Assembly (NCBI GenBank): GCA_964543275.1
Contig: CAZIWW010000007.1
Span: forward strand, 1-28,847
From: CAZIWW01 sp964543275
Lineage (GTDB): Bacteria; Patescibacteriota; Minisyncoccia; Moranbacterales; UBA11712
Direction of reading: 5' to 3'
Length of the DNA stretch: 28,847 nt
The position numbers were made by a program, and so were the translations under genes. A model generated the notes under the pieces. It was given only the letters and a program-made list of their open reading frames with translations, did no database searches and had not been told where the DNA came from. Of this stretch, positions 6,324-14,024 are shown one piece after another. The first letter of the stretch is position 1, and the number at the start of each line of letters is the position of its first letter.

Positions 6324-7409
6324 TTATTGCGCCGACCTCCACTTAAGAGCTTGCCCGGGCTCCAACACCTCTATCCAAAGCTGGCCGGGAACAAATTTAA
6401 TTTCTTCTCCGTTTTCATCGTACATATAGAGTTTGCTTTCCCATTTTGATTTGTCTTTCTTCCAGCGCCCTTTGTATTCCCGACCGTTAAAGTAATAATA
6501 GGCGTCTCCCTCGTCCACCGAATCGAATTGAGGATCGCCGATTTGAACATTGTTATACTGACCTTCAATCTGCTCCGAGGAAGCGATCAAAACCGCGATG
6601 TTTTTTGGAGCTATCCTTTTTCCGTTATTAGCGTCCTTATCCTCCACCTTATTCCAAAGGCGAAGATAGGAGTTGCTGGCTCTGTCATATTCATAATTGA
6701 CAGCGTAAGGACCGGCAAAGCCAACTCGCAAGTTTCCGCCCGAAGGTCGTTCTTCAAGCGGCGCCTCTTCTTGATGGGGATAGCCGGCAAATTTGTTTTC
6801 CATGCGATACCCCTGTTCCCCGGCACATTCCAGCGCTCTGCTGAATTTAATAAATCCATTATCCGGCGCCGGGATGCCAGCTTTTCGAAAACCGCATTGC
6901 GGCGCTTTGTGGCCAAAACTGCCGTTGAGATCAAGGTTGTCGGTTGTCATCTTGTTAAGAACGTCCCCAGCGAAATGCGATCCCCCCCAATGGGTGAATA
7001 TGGCATCCCAGCCGCGAGCCAAGGCAATAAAATCATGCCGGGAAGAACGAATCGAGCCCACTTCTTCTGGATCGTTGCAGACAAAAACTCCCATAAGCCG
7101 AGTAATGCTGGCCGTGATCACTGGCATTTCCACCACTAGATCGGCGCTTGAAAGGCCGCTGACCGGGCGCACGCTTGTGTCAGAAGCGACCATTACGGCG
7201 ATCGGTCTCCGATTCCAATTAGCGCAAGCAATTCCCGAAAAGGGACTAACCTCCCCCTCATTAACCGAGCCCATTTCCACTTCTCCCTTAAGCGAACTGG
7301 AGTCAAGCGGTTCTCTTTTTTTCTTTTTAAACCAGCCGATAGAAACTACAAGCGCTAAAGCCAAAACAACCGCAACCGAAGCAATGATTATTTTGTGTTT
7401 TTTCTCCAT
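6324..7409 (-). CDS. DUF3048 domain protein (YerB-like), membrane anchored
   Basis: A 361-residue protein with an N-terminal hydrophobic anchor (about residues 8-26, preceded by MEKKHK) and the rest predicted outside the membrane. The DUF3048 N-terminal domain is clear: NRRPIAVMVASDTSVRPVSG (family 'RPiaVmidN....P.sGL..AdivyE'), then ITRLMGVFVCNDPEEVGSIRSSRHDFI. The C-terminal DUF3048_C part includes YYYFNGREYKGRWKK and PGQLWIEVL. YerB of Bacillus subtilis is a lipoprotein; no lipobox cysteine is apparent here, so I infer a transmembrane anchor. The family's molecular function is not established; it often occurs with envelope genes. Confidence 0.85.
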   Translation of the reverse strand: MEKKHKIIIASVAVVLALALVVSIGWFKKKKREPLDSSSLKGEVEMGSVNEGEVSPFSGIACANWNRRPIAVMVASDTSVRPVSGLSSADLVVEMPVITASITRLMGVFVCNDPEEVGSIRSSRHDFIALARGWDAIFTHWGGSHFAGDVLNKMTTDNLDLNGSFGHKAPQCGFRKAGIPAPDNGFIKFSRALECAGEQGYRMENKFAGYPHQEEAPLEERPSGGNLRVGFAGPYAVNYEYDRASNSYLRLWNKVEDKDANNGKRIAPKNIAVLIASSEQIEGQYNNVQIGDPQFDSVDEGDAYYYFNGREYKGRWKKDKSKWESKLYMYDENGEEIKFVPGQLWIEVLEPGQALKWRSAQ

Positions 7410-7428
7410 AAGTTTTTTCTACGAATTA

Positions 7429-7456
7429 ATATTATGCTTGACATTTTAAGCGACAA
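7429..7456 (-). promoter_or_regulatory. Promoter of the DUF3048 gene
   Basis: On the minus strand TTGTCG (7456-7451) and TAATAT (7434-7429) are 16 bp apart, placing transcription start about 12 nt before the ATG at 7409. The very short leader resembles the one proposed for the PAP2 gene. Confidence 0.45.
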
Positions 7457-7575
7457 AAAGCGCTTCTTTGCTTAATTATTTCTTTTTAATTATTGTACCA
7501 CACTTTTTACATTTCTGCCTACTATGCAGATAGACTTTCAAAGAAAAAATTCGCTCTATCAACTCCAGCTCGCTC

Positions 7576-8259
7576 CTAATCCGCAAGTTTTATTTTAATA
7601 ATAGTCCATATCCCAATTAATCCGTCCAGAAAACGAATCTTTTTGCCTTCTTTAAATTTGCGGGGATAATAATTAATCGGCGCTTCTTTAATTAACAATC
7701 CCTTTTTAAGGATCTTAGCCGTCACTTCAGCTTCAAATTCAAAGCCGGAGCTTGAAAGATTCAGTTCTTTTATTAAAGAAGAGCGAAAAAGCTTGTAGCA
7801 AGTATAAATATCCGTCAACCTAGCCTTAAAAAGTAAATTTATCAGTCCAGTTAAAAACCAGACGCCTAAAACACAATGAAAATATCCGCTCCTTTTAGGA
7901 TTGATATTGCGCGAACCGTACACGGCCATAACTTTTGGATTGTCAAGCTCTATTAAAAGACTTGGCCAATCTGACGGGCTGTATTCCAGATCGGCGTCCT
8001 GAATAACAACCGCGTCGCCAGTTGCGACTTTAAGTCCAGCCTGAATCGCCGCCCCCTTCCCGCGATTAACGCTATGCTTCAATAATTTTATCTGGCCAGC
8101 AAACGGTTTAATTTTTTCCGGAGTTTGATCGGTTGAACCGTCATCGACAACAATAATTTCTTTCTCCCATTTATCTAAATCTTGATCCTGCGCTCTCATA
8201 ATTACTTCAGCAACCGTCTTCTCCTCATTAAAAACCGGGATAATAATAGAAAGTTTCAT
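7576..8259 (-). CDS. GT2 family glycosyltransferase (dolichyl/polyprenyl-phosphate sugar synthase-like)
   Basis: A 227-residue GT-A-fold enzyme. It shows the family landmarks LSIIIPVFNEEKTV at the N-terminus, IIVVDDGSTDQTPEKI, NRGKGAAIQAGLKVATGDAVVIQDADLEYSP (nucleotide-sugar and metal-binding D-x-D region) and ALYGSRN-type VYGSRN. There is no long C-terminal transmembrane segment, as in DPM1-like enzymes that charge a polyprenyl phosphate with a sugar. Its start overlaps the stop of the membrane protein gene by 4 bp. I infer that it supplies a lipid-linked sugar donor to the GT-C-like membrane protein. Sugar and acceptor are unknown. Confidence 0.88.
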   Translation of the reverse strand: MKLSIIIPVFNEEKTVAEVIMRAQDQDLDKWEKEIIVVDDGSTDQTPEKIKPFAGQIKLLKHSVNRGKGAAIQAGLKVATGDAVVIQDADLEYSPSDWPSLLIELDNPKVMAVYGSRNINPKRSGYFHCVLGVWFLTGLINLLFKARLTDIYTCYKLFRSSLIKELNLSSSGFEFEAEVTAKILKKGLLIKEAPINYYPRKFKEGKKIRFLDGLIGIWTIIKIKLAD

Positions 8260-9857
8260 TGTTTCTGCTTCAAATGTTCTCTAGAAATTTCATATTTTTC
8301 TATTAGCGATTGGTTTAAATCATTCTTTTTTAGAAAAATAACAACGTAGTCATCCCAAAAAACTGGGGCCCATTTAGGATCCTTAAGCCGCTCTGCTAAA
8401 AAATTTCTTCCCCAGGGAGTAATATCGCGGCGGTAAAAAAATATAGCGTTGAAATTATACAGTTTACTCTTCTCTTCCCAAATCGAATTCTCATTCTGCA
8501 TAGGCTTGTAAATTTCCTCAAAAAAAGAAGCGGGATAGGCTTCCGGCCGATTGTCAACGAAAACCTTGTTGCTGGGATAAAGATGGAAAATTAAATAACC
8601 GCCGATGTCGTAGTTATTAAAAATCGGACCACTGATTTTTTCTTCTTTAAAAAACTCAGCCGATGCATTATTCCCCGGCGTCAACCCAATACCCCGATTA
8701 TCCAAGCGCTGGAACAAAAACTGACAATTACTGTAGATGGCGAAAACAGAAACAAGTAAATATAAAACAGTGAGGCCGCTTTCTTTTGCCGGAGAAGTAT
8801 TTCCCGCCTTCAGCGAAAAGATGTCTTTAACATTACAGGCTAAAATCGGCAAAGCAAAAAACCCAAACAGAGTAAAATTTCTAATGGCCAGACATGCCAT
8901 AACACCAAAGGCTATCCCTAGACAAAAATTAACCACTGAAAAATTTCTCCGCTTCGCCGCCAACGCTAGAACGAAACTTAAAACAAGCAAAACCACAGCT
9001 ATTTTTATTAAGAGAAAGTTGGAACTAACCAGTCCGTAATTCTCCACAAACCAAACGGATTTGTTTTCAATCAGCGGATAGCCGTAATTTTTAAAAATCG
9101 AAAAGGGACAAGCGGCGCCTTTCAATCCAGCTGGATTCAAAAGAGAAGCTAAAAGAGCTAGGATAAAAATCGAAGTTATCTCTTTTACTTCTTTAACCCT
9201 GACTTTAAAATCGCTGTCTGTAAGCCGCGAAAAAACAATCTCCACAACTTTGGAAAACAGAAACACGCCAATCAGAAACAATCCCAGAAAAAAATAAATA
9301 TGGATGTTAACCCATAAAACCATAAGCGCCGGCAAAACAAAAAGCCAGCGCCAATTTATCAAACCTGTTTTCCAATTCCAAAGCATCCAAAAAAAGACAG
9401 CCGCGAAAAAATAGCTGAAAATTTCCGGCCTTACTTCCGCCCGGTGAGCCATTAGCGGAATCAAAAATGCAGAAAGCAGAGCCGCCGTCGCAAAATCGGA
9501 TTTTTTTACAGCCAAGCGAAAAAAAATGGAAAATACAATAAGGCTCAAAGCGATGTAGAATAATGAGAGCCCAATAAAGCCAGCCAATTTCCAGACAAGA
9601 TAAAATATTATCCCGCTTCCCCAATGGTGATTGATAACCGGATAGTCAGGATGGGTGTAGGAATAGGAATTAGTGTAGAGCGGAGAATTGCTCCCGCTAA
9701 ACTTATTGTCCGATGTTAAAAACAATTCTCCATTCTTTATGTGCCGTCCCAAATCCGCCGTAGTCAGATCAATCTTTTTGGCCATAAAAAAACCGAACCA
9801 GGAAAGAAGTAAAATAAATATCGCCGCCTTGAAATAAAAAAATTTATCTTTCTCCAT
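8256..9857 (-). CDS. Multi-pass membrane protein, GT-C glycosyltransferase-like
   Basis: A 533-residue protein with about ten hydrophobic segments. Near the N-terminus, DLGRHIKNGELFL, then SYSYTHPDYPVINHHWGSGIIFY, matches a widespread family of 'D..wHi..G......d.fSyt....pwinHeWl' membrane proteins resembling GT-C/PMT glycosyltransferases. The C-terminal soluble part NYDIGGYLIFHLYPSNKVFVDNRPE is the other landmark of that family. I choose the ATG at 9857 (MEKDKFFYFK), since the 13 upstream codons are repeat-derived. Translation is coupled to the GT2 gene (ATGA). A 28-bp palindrome 44 bp upstream suggests control by the adjacent YerC-like regulator. Enzymatic function is inferred only. Confidence 0.75.
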   Translation of the reverse strand: MEKDKFFYFKAAIFILLLSWFGFFMAKKIDLTTADLGRHIKNGELFLTSDNKFSGSNSPLYTNSYSYTHPDYPVINHHWGSGIIFYLVWKLAGFIGLSLFYIALSLIVFSIFFRLAVKKSDFATAALLSAFLIPLMAHRAEVRPEIFSYFFAAVFFWMLWNWKTGLINWRWLFVLPALMVLWVNIHIYFFLGLFLIGVFLFSKVVEIVFSRLTDSDFKVRVKEVKEITSIFILALLASLLNPAGLKGAACPFSIFKNYGYPLIENKSVWFVENYGLVSSNFLLIKIAVVLLVLSFVLALAAKRRNFSVVNFCLGIAFGVMACLAIRNFTLFGFFALPILACNVKDIFSLKAGNTSPAKESGLTVLYLLVSVFAIYSNCQFLFQRLDNRGIGLTPGNNASAEFFKEEKISGPIFNNYDIGGYLIFHLYPSNKVFVDNRPEAYPASFFEEIYKPMQNENSIWEEKSKLYNFNAIFFYRRDITPWGRNFLAERLKDPKWAPVFWDDYVVIFLKKNDLNQSLIEKYEISREHLKQKQ

Positions 9858-9900
9858 AATCCGCAAAACCAAAATACACTCAAAATCAAAACACACTTTT

Positions 9901-9928
9901 GTTTACAGTATACTAGAATACTGTAAAC
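9901..9928. promoter_or_regulatory. Putative YerC/TrpR-like operator, copy 1
   Basis: Perfect inverted arms GTTTACAGTAT and ATACTGTAAAC (11 nt each) are separated by ACTAGA. On the minus strand the site contains TATACT (9912-9907), a good -10 box for the membrane protein gene. It overlaps the last base of the regulator gene's stop codon. Confidence 0.75.
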
Positions 9929-10362
9929 TATTCCTCTTTAGTTTCTAGAAGATTAGCCAATAAGAAGTGCAAAGGGTATTTCTTTTTTATCCATTTCGCC
10001 GAATAGGGAACTTCTCCAAGCTTAGAAGATTTGGTTATTTTTTTAGTCTTTTTTTTGTACTCCATAATTGTCTTTCTATATCCGCCAAAGCCATTATTCA
10101 GCCATCTCTCAACTTGATTAATGGTAGAGAAGCCGATTCTTAACTTTGCTCTTATTTCCTCATACTTATATCCCTCAAGAAGCATCTTAGCCGCTTGAAT
10201 CCTGCGAGAAATCATCACCACTTCGCTAAGCGTTAGAAGATCCTTGAAAAAATTTTTGACTTCCTCCCGATTTTTCAAAAGCGCCACCATTGAATAAAAT
10301 TCTCCCAAGTACTTTTTCTTCTCGAAGTCTGATAATTCGTGATATTTAACTTTTCCAGACAT
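9928..10362 (-). CDS. YerC/YecD family TrpR-related transcriptional regulator
   Basis: A 144-residue protein of the TrpR/YerC-YecD superfamily. It has the all-helical N-terminal dimerisation region FEKKKYLGEFYSMVALLKNREEVKNFFKDLLTL, then SEVVMISRRIQAAKMLLEGYKYEEI, then the helix-turn-helix KLRIGFSTINQVERWLNNG, which aligns with the TrpR DNA-reading head. The C-terminal tail (about 45 residues) is lysine rich and longer than in typical YerC. The ligand is unknown; there are no tryptophan biosynthesis genes in the window. Two near-identical palindromes flank the gene, each overlapping a -10 box, so I infer autoregulation plus control of the downstream membrane protein/GT2 pair. Confidence 0.88.
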   Translation of the reverse strand: MSGKVKYHELSDFEKKKYLGEFYSMVALLKNREEVKNFFKDLLTLSEVVMISRRIQAAKMLLEGYKYEEIRAKLRIGFSTINQVERWLNNGFGGYRKTIMEYKKKTKKITKSSKLGEVPYSAKWIKKKYPLHFLLANLLETKEE

Positions 10363-10402
10363 AATTTAGAAAGATTAATGGTTACCTAGCGCTAATATCC
10401 CC

Positions 10403-10430
10403 GTTTACAGTATACTGGAATACTGTAAAC
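10403..10430. promoter_or_regulatory. Putative YerC/TrpR-like operator, copy 2 (autoregulatory)
   Basis: The same 11-nt arms as copy 1 with central ACTGGA in place of ACTAGA. It lies 41 bp upstream of the regulator's ATG. Confidence 0.78.
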
Positions 10431-10437
10431 TGGACAA
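10409..10437 (-). promoter_or_regulatory. Promoter of the YerC-like regulator gene
   Basis: On the minus strand TTGTCC (10437-10432) and TATACT (10414-10409) are exactly 17 bp apart. The 28-bp palindrome covers the spacer and -10 box, the arrangement expected for a repressor. Confidence 0.65.
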
Positions 10438-10476
10438 GCCGCTGTTTTGTAAAATTAATTTGCTTGCCCCTTTCAA

Positions 10477-13182
10477 CTAAATTTCTCCCCAGTTATCCCC
10501 AATCTTCACATCAACAACTAGCGGGACCGAAAGTTTATAAACATTTTCCATCGCGTTCTTAATCTTGCGGGAGAATCTTTCAGCGTCTTTCTCTGAAACT
10601 TCAAATAGGAGTTCGTCGTGAATTTGAAGAACCATCTTGGCGTCTTTAAATTCTGACAAAGCTTTATCAGCTTCTATCATAGCCAGCTTGATAATATCCG
10701 CCGCCAAGCCCTGAATAGGCATATTAACCGCCATGCGCTCGGCTTGAGCGCGAAGCTGGACGTTGGAAGAATTTATTTCGGGAAGATAACGACGTCGGCC
10801 GAGCTCCGTCTCGACATAGCCCAGTTCTCTAGCTTGCTCCTTTACCCTTCCAAGGTATTGAGACACTTGCGGATAGTTTTCAAAATATTTCCTTATAAAT
10901 TCCTGGGCTTCCTCCCGACCAACTCCCGCACTTTGAGCAAACCCAAAAGTGCTCATCCCGTAAATAATCCCGAAGTTGAGAGCTTTAGCCGCGCTTCTCA
11001 TCCTGTCAGTCACTTTTTCCAACGGCACCTTATTAACCCGCGCCGCCGTAGCCAAATGAATATCCTCGCCATTAATAAATGTGGTAATCATTTTCACATC
11101 GCCGCTTAAGTGAGCCGCAATGCGAAGCTCTATTTGAGAATAATCAGCGCTCACTAACCTATATCCGCCTTCAGCTTCAAAGGCCATGCGAATAATCTGT
11201 CCCAGATCGGTCCTAATTGGAATATTCTGCAGGTTGGGATCCGAAGAAGAAAGTCTTCCCGTAGCCGTCACCGCTTGATTAAAAGTAGTGTGAAGGCGAT
11301 CATTTTTGTCTGTCAAATTTGGCAATGTGTCTAGGTAAGTTGTCTTAAGTTTAAACAACTCCCGGTACTCCTCGATTTTTTCAATTACAGGATGCGCCGC
11401 GCGAATTTTCTGCAGTTCCGACGAAGCGGTGGAATAACCCGTCTTGCCTTTTTTAATGTCCCGTGTGGAAATTTTAAGTTTCTCAAAAAGAATTTCCCGC
11501 AATTGTTGGGAGGAATTAACATTAAACTCTTCTCCCGCCAGCCTATGAATTTCTTTCTCCAGTGTTTTCACTCGTCTTTCCAGCTTTTTAGAGATTCCCT
11601 CTAGAACAATTTTATTAATCCGAACGCCTGCTCTTTCCATCTCGCCCAATATCTTCACCAGCGGCATTTCAATTTTATGAAAGACATCCTTTAGAGTTGA
11701 CGACCCATATTTGGAGAACTGTTCTCGACTAATCTGTTCTAATTTGTCCTCCAAAATCTCCGACAAAGCAAAATTGTAAGCGGCTCGCCGGCACAATTTT
11801 TTTATTTCCTTCTCCTCATCTCGAAAAGCAAGAATTGCCTGTCCCGAATTATCTTTTTCCCTCGGCAGCAAAACATTCAAGTGCTCTAAAACTAAATCCT
11901 CTTGATTAATCTTCGTTCCGGGATCCAGAAGATAAGCCGCCAGCATCACATCAAAAGACAAGCCGTTCAATTCCGCTCCCCGTCTCTGCCAAATTCTGTA
12001 TTCCATCTTTAAATCATAGCCGATTTTTTTAACGCTTCCATCTTCCAGAACTTTTTTTATTTCTTCAGGTACGGAAGAATCATCAAAAGCAATATAGAAA
12101 GCTTCACTAGAGCCAAGACCCGCGGCTATTCCTCTGATTCGACCGTCAATCCAGCCGTCAGTTACCAAAGAAACTTTTTTACTATCGCGTATTCTCCTAA
12201 AAACTTTGGGAGCTTCCCCGCTAGACACTTTTTTCCAGCCAACTTCGATTTTTTCTTTCAGTTTTTTGCCAGGCTCCTCTGCCAAAACTTGGCTTTTTGA
12301 GAATTTTTCGTACCCGGGAAGACGACGCAATAAACTAAAAAATTCAAGCTGGCGCAAAAGATTGATTGCTTTTACCCGATCGAAGTCATTCCAGCGGCAT
12401 TTCTCCAAATCAAAATCAACCGGCGCGTCGGTTACCAATCGCGCCAGTTTTTTACTAAAGAAAGCTTGTATTTTGCCCTTTTCCAGTTTCTTGCGAACGC
12501 CTTCCTTAACATCCGATAGATTTTTATAAACCCCCTCTATGTTTTTGTACTTTTTTAAAAGCTCAATGGCCGTTTTCTCACCCACCCCCTTAACACCCGG
12601 CAGGTTATCCGACGGATCGCCTCGCAATCCTTTATAATCAATCATCTGCTTGGGAGCAAGCTCATAGCGCTTCTTAACCGCTTCTTCGTCATAAAGAACC
12701 GAGTCGCTCATCCCCCGCCGCAAAGCAAAAACTTTAGTCTGGTTATCCACCAGCTGGAGCGCGTCCAGATCGCCGGTTACAATAATCACTTCCGTGTCCG
12801 GATGGAGATTTTTAACCTGTCTGGAAAAAGTGGCAATCAGATCGTCAGCCTCAAAACCCTTTTTTTCAACAACGGGGATATTAAAAACCTTAACTACTTC
12901 TTTAACTTTGGGGATTTGCTTGTAAAGATCGTCCGGAGCTTTCACCCGGGTAGCTTTGTAACCTTTAAATTCTTTATGCCGGAAAGTCGGCTCTTTTAAA
13001 TCAAAAGCGGCCGCAATATAGTCAGCCTCGAATCTATTCATCACATTTAAAAGCACCGAGGTAAAACCGTAAACCGCGTTTACCAATTCTCCTTTCTTTG
13101 TCGTCAGCGGCGGCAGAGCGTGATATGCCCGATGGATAAGAGCGTTGGCGTCGATTAACAATAATTTTTTCTTTTTTGTCAT
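10477..13182 (-). CDS. polA: DNA polymerase I
   Basis: A 901-residue polymerase for Okazaki-fragment processing and repair. The N-terminal 5'-3' nuclease domain (about 1-290) contains LLLIDANALIHRAYHALPP, FEADDLIATF, VTGDLDALQLV and GLRGDPSDNLPGVKGVGEKTA. The polymerase domain has motif A ADYSQIELR (about residue 680), motif B MRSAAKALNFGIIYGMS and motif C QIHDELLFEV (HDE at about 855). The Phe in the O-helix matches E. coli F762. The intermediate 3'-5' exonuclease-like domain lacks the D-x-E motif (VTDGWIDG instead) and the last Asp motif, so proofreading is probably lost. I choose the ATG at 13182 (MTKKKKLLLIDANAL), the usual opening; the frame extends seven codons upstream. Confidence 0.96.
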   Translation of the reverse strand: MTKKKKLLLIDANALIHRAYHALPPLTTKKGELVNAVYGFTSVLLNVMNRFEADYIAAAFDLKEPTFRHKEFKGYKATRVKAPDDLYKQIPKVKEVVKVFNIPVVEKKGFEADDLIATFSRQVKNLHPDTEVIIVTGDLDALQLVDNQTKVFALRRGMSDSVLYDEEAVKKRYELAPKQMIDYKGLRGDPSDNLPGVKGVGEKTAIELLKKYKNIEGVYKNLSDVKEGVRKKLEKGKIQAFFSKKLARLVTDAPVDFDLEKCRWNDFDRVKAINLLRQLEFFSLLRRLPGYEKFSKSQVLAEEPGKKLKEKIEVGWKKVSSGEAPKVFRRIRDSKKVSLVTDGWIDGRIRGIAAGLGSSEAFYIAFDDSSVPEEIKKVLEDGSVKKIGYDLKMEYRIWQRRGAELNGLSFDVMLAAYLLDPGTKINQEDLVLEHLNVLLPREKDNSGQAILAFRDEEKEIKKLCRRAAYNFALSEILEDKLEQISREQFSKYGSSTLKDVFHKIEMPLVKILGEMERAGVRINKIVLEGISKKLERRVKTLEKEIHRLAGEEFNVNSSQQLREILFEKLKISTRDIKKGKTGYSTASSELQKIRAAHPVIEKIEEYRELFKLKTTYLDTLPNLTDKNDRLHTTFNQAVTATGRLSSSDPNLQNIPIRTDLGQIIRMAFEAEGGYRLVSADYSQIELRIAAHLSGDVKMITTFINGEDIHLATAARVNKVPLEKVTDRMRSAAKALNFGIIYGMSTFGFAQSAGVGREEAQEFIRKYFENYPQVSQYLGRVKEQARELGYVETELGRRRYLPEINSSNVQLRAQAERMAVNMPIQGLAADIIKLAMIEADKALSEFKDAKMVLQIHDELLFEVSEKDAERFSRKIKNAMENVYKLSVPLVVDVKIGDNWGEI

Positions 13183-13195
13183 AAAGTCCCTAGAT

Positions 13196-13302
13196 AAAGT
13201 CAAAGTTCAAATGTCAAAAGTCAAATCTACAACTTAAAAGTAAAAGCTTTTCAGTTTTCAGCTGTGGTTTTGACATTTGAGTTTTGAGTTTTGAGTTTTA
13301 TC
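13196..13302. repeat. Two opposed 7-bp arrays between polA and tsaE, running into tsaE
   Basis: The first part (13196-13244) is A-rich with seven 7-mers such as AAAGTCA (twice), AAGTTCA and AATGTCA. After AG, the second (13247-13302) is T-rich with CTTTTCA, GTTTTCA, GCTGTGG, TTTTGAC, ATTTGAG, TTTTGAG (twice) and TTTTATC. Opposite composition lets the halves form imperfect hairpins. The second half encodes the C-terminal tail of TsaE. Confidence 0.75.
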
Positions 13303-13778
13303 TCTCTTTTATTACTCCCTAGATGTTTGAACTCTATCCAAATAGCCTCCCTAGGGATTGCCCTCCGAATTTTCTCCGCCCACTCTACAATCACAATATT
13401 ATTTTTATTAGAAACCATTTCCTCCCAACCGAGGCCGAGAATATCTTTCGCGCCAACTCGATAAGCGTCAATATGGTAAATGTCGCGCACTTTGTCTCTT
13501 TCATTTTGGGTTTTGAATTTTGAACTTTGGATTTTATTTGAAATTTGAAGTTTGAAATTTGAAATTTCTCCGCTATAACGTTTAATCACAACAAAGGTAG
13601 GACTAGTGTACGGTCCCACCGCCCCCAAGCCCGCCAGCAACCCTTGCGCAAAAGTCGTCTTCCCGCTTCCTAACTCACCGGTAAGGCAAATAATCTCCCC
13701 GCCCCGAAGTTCTTTGGCTAACATTTCTCCCAATTTCCTAGTTTGTTTGGCATCCTCCGCGATAAAACTTTCTCGCAT
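13251..13778 (-). CDS. tsaE: tRNA threonylcarbamoyladenosine biosynthesis ATPase TsaE
   Basis: A 175-residue P-loop ATPase that works with TsaB/TsaD in making t6A37 of tRNA. Walker A is TGELGSGKTTF (about residues 33-43), followed by SPTFVVIKRY and the conserved IYHIDAYRV, then EWAEKIRRAIP near the end. Typical TsaE proteins are about 140-155 residues. The extra length comes from an in-frame heptamer-array insertion between KRYSGE and IYHIDAYR (about residues 71-92) and an array-encoded C-terminal tail (KLKTQNSNVKTTAEN). Both are outside the catalytic motifs, so the enzyme may remain active. The gene is upstream of polA on the same strand with a 68-bp spacer made of repeats. Confidence 0.93.
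   Translation of the reverse strand: MRESFIAEDAKQTRKLGEMLAKELRGGEIICLTGELGSGKTTFAQGLLAGLGAVGPYTSPTFVVIKRYSGEISNFKLQISNKIQSSKFKTQNERDKVRDIYHIDAYRVGAKDILGLGWEEMVSNKNNIVIVEWAEKIRRAIPREAIWIEFKHLGSNKREIKLKTQNSNVKTTAEN
13503..13565. repeat. 7-bp degenerate tandem array inside tsaE
   Basis: Nine 7-mers in continuous register: ATTTTGG, GTTTTGA, ATTTTGA, ACTTTGG, ATTTTAT, TTGAAAT, TTGAAGT, TTGAAAT, TTGAAAT. The encoded peptide includes ISNFKLQISNKIQSSKFKTQ, similar to insertions in FemAB and MurE. Confidence 0.85.
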
Positions 13779-13971
13779 ACTTATTTATAATCAAGCGCTA
13801 TGACACGCTCTAAGTTTCCAATTTCCAGTTTCAAATTTATATTCTCATTTTCTCACAAAAGCCGTTTTTAGCAAAGAAAAAACAGAACCAGCCTGGCCAG
13901 CTCGAATAAACCACAAAGCCTATAATCTTCATTATTCATTATTCATTTCATACCTACCCGCTCAAAAAGAA

Positions 13972-13998
13972 AAAAGCTGGATTAGCTTCCCAGCTTTT
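13972..13998 (-). terminator. Rho-independent terminator after the 14025-15108 gene pair
   Basis: A 9-bp perfect stem (AAAAGCTGG / CCAGCTTTT) with a 9-nt loop. On the minus strand it is followed by TTTTTTCTTTTT, so it terminates minus-strand transcription coming from 14025. The plus strand has only a short T run. Confidence 0.8.
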
Positions 13999-14024
13999 AA
14001 TTATGTAAAACGTCTAACTCGCAC

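Noticed and set aside
6528..7449. Long plus-strand frames opposite the DUF3048 gene (203 and 218 codons)
   Set aside because: They are antisense shadows of a clear DUF3048 gene, and their predicted proteins show no domain or plausible composition.
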